From positions 1 to 60,302 of the forward strand of contig MSGT01000059.1 of NCBI GenBank assembly GCA_001940825.1: DNA of 60,302 nt. Direction: 5' to 3'. Position numbers and translations under genes: made by a program. Positions 59,373-60,302 of the stretch are shown in pieces. The stretch is from Sphaerochaeta sp. Phil3. Its GTDB lineage: Bacteria; Spirochaetota; Spirochaetia; Sphaerochaetales; Sphaerochaetaceae. Each line of letters begins with the position of its first letter. Positions within the stretch are counted from its first letter, which is position 1. The notes below the pieces were generated by a model. That model made no database searches, had not been told where the DNA came from, and saw only the letters and a program-made list of their open reading frames with translations.

Positions 59373-59457
59373 CGCCCAGCGTCCTTGTTTTCACTGCTGA
59401 GCGTTTTTCGCAAATGCTGAAAGAGGTCTTTTCCGTCCACAGGCGGTGCCTCTTTTC
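59370..59457 (-). ncRNA. Second predicted antisense antitoxin RNA
   Basis: Homologous to 42883-42977 (shared ACCGCCCAGCG, GCTGAGCG, TTTTCGCAA, GAGGT and TTTCCGTCCA blocks). The promoter is intact (59464-59492), but the minus-strand T-run after the hairpin is reduced to TTT, so termination may be weaker. Confidence 0.5.
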
Positions 59458-59463
59458 ATTTGA

Positions 59464-59492
59464 AGTATCGCAAAAGAAACATTGGTTGTCAA
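59464..59492 (-). promoter_or_regulatory. Promoter of the second antitoxin RNA
   Basis: TTGACA (59487-59492), 17-nt spacer, GATACT (59464-59469), the same boxes and spacing as at 42984-43012. Confidence 0.65.
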
Positions 59493-59581
59493 GTTTCAGA
59501 AAGACTTTCCACACTCATAACGGCTGAGACACCAAAGGATTGGCAAGGGCTTTAAACAGGGATAGATTTCAAAAGAATCAC

Positions 59582-59648
59582 TTGCCAAGAAGAATTCTAC
59601 CATTATTATTTCAGTAAATTTAATTTTAAGTATTAAATTTGCTGAAAT
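59582..59648 (+). promoter_or_regulatory. Promoter and long palindromic operator of the AbiEi-like gene
   Basis: TTGCCA (59582-59587), 16-nt spacer, TATTAT (59604-59609). Then an inverted repeat with 17-bp arms (59608-59624 and 59632-59648, 16 of 17 matching; ATTTCAGTAAATTTAAT against ATTAAATTTGCTGAAAT) runs up to the start codon, which has no ribosome site. This is the expected place for AbiEi autorepression. Confidence 0.7.
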
Positions 59649-59649
59649 T

Positions 59650-60267
59650 ATGCTATTTGATTACATTAAGACGAATTACAATGCAGGAGAACCCATCTTG
59701 CTGCAGAATATTAAACTCGATATGAAATATGACAACCTTTGTCAGCAGATAAAAAAACTTGTTGACAAAGGGAGTCTTTGTCGTTACATGGAGGGAGTCT
59801 ACTATCTTCCAAAGAAAACCGTTTCAGGTCTCCCCTACACCATCAGTGCAGATACGATTGCCAAATTGAAATACATAGAAAACAAGACAAGCCGTTATGG
59901 TTGCTACACAGGCCATACACTTGCAAATATGATGGGTCTCTCAGAACAGGTACCGCAAGTCAAGGAAATAGTCAGCAACAAAACAAGTACAGTTACAAGG
60001 ACAGTAAGAATTGGAAAGATTAGTTATATTGTTAGAAAATCGACTGTGACAATAACAGAAGAAAACGCAAAAGCAGTAATGCTACTCGAAATTCTTAAAG
60101 ACATAAACAACCTATCGGACATTCATATCAATGCATCGAAATGTTTGAAAGACTATATTTCAAAAAATAGAATAGCAAAGGCAATGGTAGATACTCTCAT
60201 TCCAAACTATCCCTTGAGAACATACAAGGCGATCTACGATATGGAGCTTACAGGTGTTTTTATATAA
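59650..60267 (+). CDS. AbiEi-like (DUF6088-type) antitoxin/regulator
   Basis: A 205-residue protein of the AbiEi/DUF6088 type. N-terminal winged helix (about 1-55: GEPILLQNIKLDM, then QIKKLVDKGSLCRYMEGVYYLP), then the AbiEi C-terminal domain (SADTIAKLKYI, GCYTGHTLANMMGLSEQVP). In AbiE systems this protein represses the operon and counters a nucleotidyltransferase toxin (AbiEii) encoded just downstream. Only 35 bases remain after the stop, so the toxin would lie outside the window. No ribosome site; the palindrome adjoins the ATG. Confidence 0.8.
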   Translation: MLFDYIKTNYNAGEPILLQNIKLDMKYDNLCQQIKKLVDKGSLCRYMEGVYYLPKKTVSGLPYTISADTIAKLKYIENKTSRYGCYTGHTLANMMGLSEQVPQVKEIVSNKTSTVTRTVRIGKISYIVRKSTVTITEENAKAVMLLEILKDINNLSDIHINASKCLKDYISKNRIAKAMVDTLIPNYPLRTYKAIYDMELTGVFI

Positions 60268-60302
60268 CAACAAGCAAGTTTTGGTTCTTCACGTTTTCCT
60301 CG

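Overview
The window looks like about 60 kb of chromosome from a host-associated spirochaete (Treponema/Sphaerochaeta-like). Evidence: a V-type ATPase operon in the spirochaete/chlamydia gene order E-DUF2764-A-B-D-I-K, exported proteins whose signal peptides end FAQGAQEA, doubled BMP-type nucleoside ABC cassettes, a PEGA/SUMF1 membrane protein, and tRNA and tmRNA genes without an encoded CCA. This is inference from gene content; no rRNA is present.

Layout. 0.1-9.9 kb (minus strand): two complete tandem nucleoside import cassettes, each binding protein, ATPase, permease, permease. 10.0-17.1 kb (minus): V-ATPase operon. 17.3-18.6 kb (minus): two related proteins with XRE-like C-termini. 18.8 kb (plus): uridine phosphorylase. 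19.6-25.4 kb (minus): yggS-(small membrane protein)-rluD-rsgA-mutS2-(GIY-YIG-like). 25.6-26.3 kb (plus): tRNA-Val and a HAD hydrolase. 26.7-29.4 kb (minus): a 5'-nucleotidase fused to a tyrosine-phosphatase-like protein. 29.5-35.9 kb (minus): hemW and lepB, then yebC-ruvC-ruvA-ruvB-queA. 35.9-37.8 kb (plus): PEGA/SUMF1 protein and smpB. 38.0-42.0 kb (minus): an FGGY kinase, trpB2 and an XRE-Fic protein.

42-60 kb is accessory. It holds a type I toxin-antitoxin locus (small hydrophobic peptide plus antisense RNA) and decayed relatives of it, tmRNA, a nucleoside deoxyribosyltransferase, an AlbA_2 regulator and a fragment of another, a ZIP transporter, ribokinase, a COG2984-type aromatic amino acid ABC importer behind a Phe/Tyr leader-peptide attenuator, an ABC-2 exporter, a PAP2 phosphatase, two Rpn-family nucleases with copied flanks, hipBA, a broken ABC ATPase and an AbiEi-type antitoxin at the right edge.

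How the genes fit together. Much of the window serves nucleoside scavenging: 5'-nucleotidase outside the inner membrane, two nucleoside importers, uridine phosphorylase, nucleoside deoxyribosyltransferase and ribokinase. The c-ring subunit keeps the Na+-type ligands, so the V-ATPase may be Na+-coupled. The strongest unusual signals are the Phe/Tyr attenuator (48.0-48.2 kb), the antisense-RNA toxin locus (42.8-43.0 kb) with its dispersed copies, the duplicated Rpn loci with a covarying hairpin, similar operators at trpB2 and fic, and overlapping divergent promoters at lepB.
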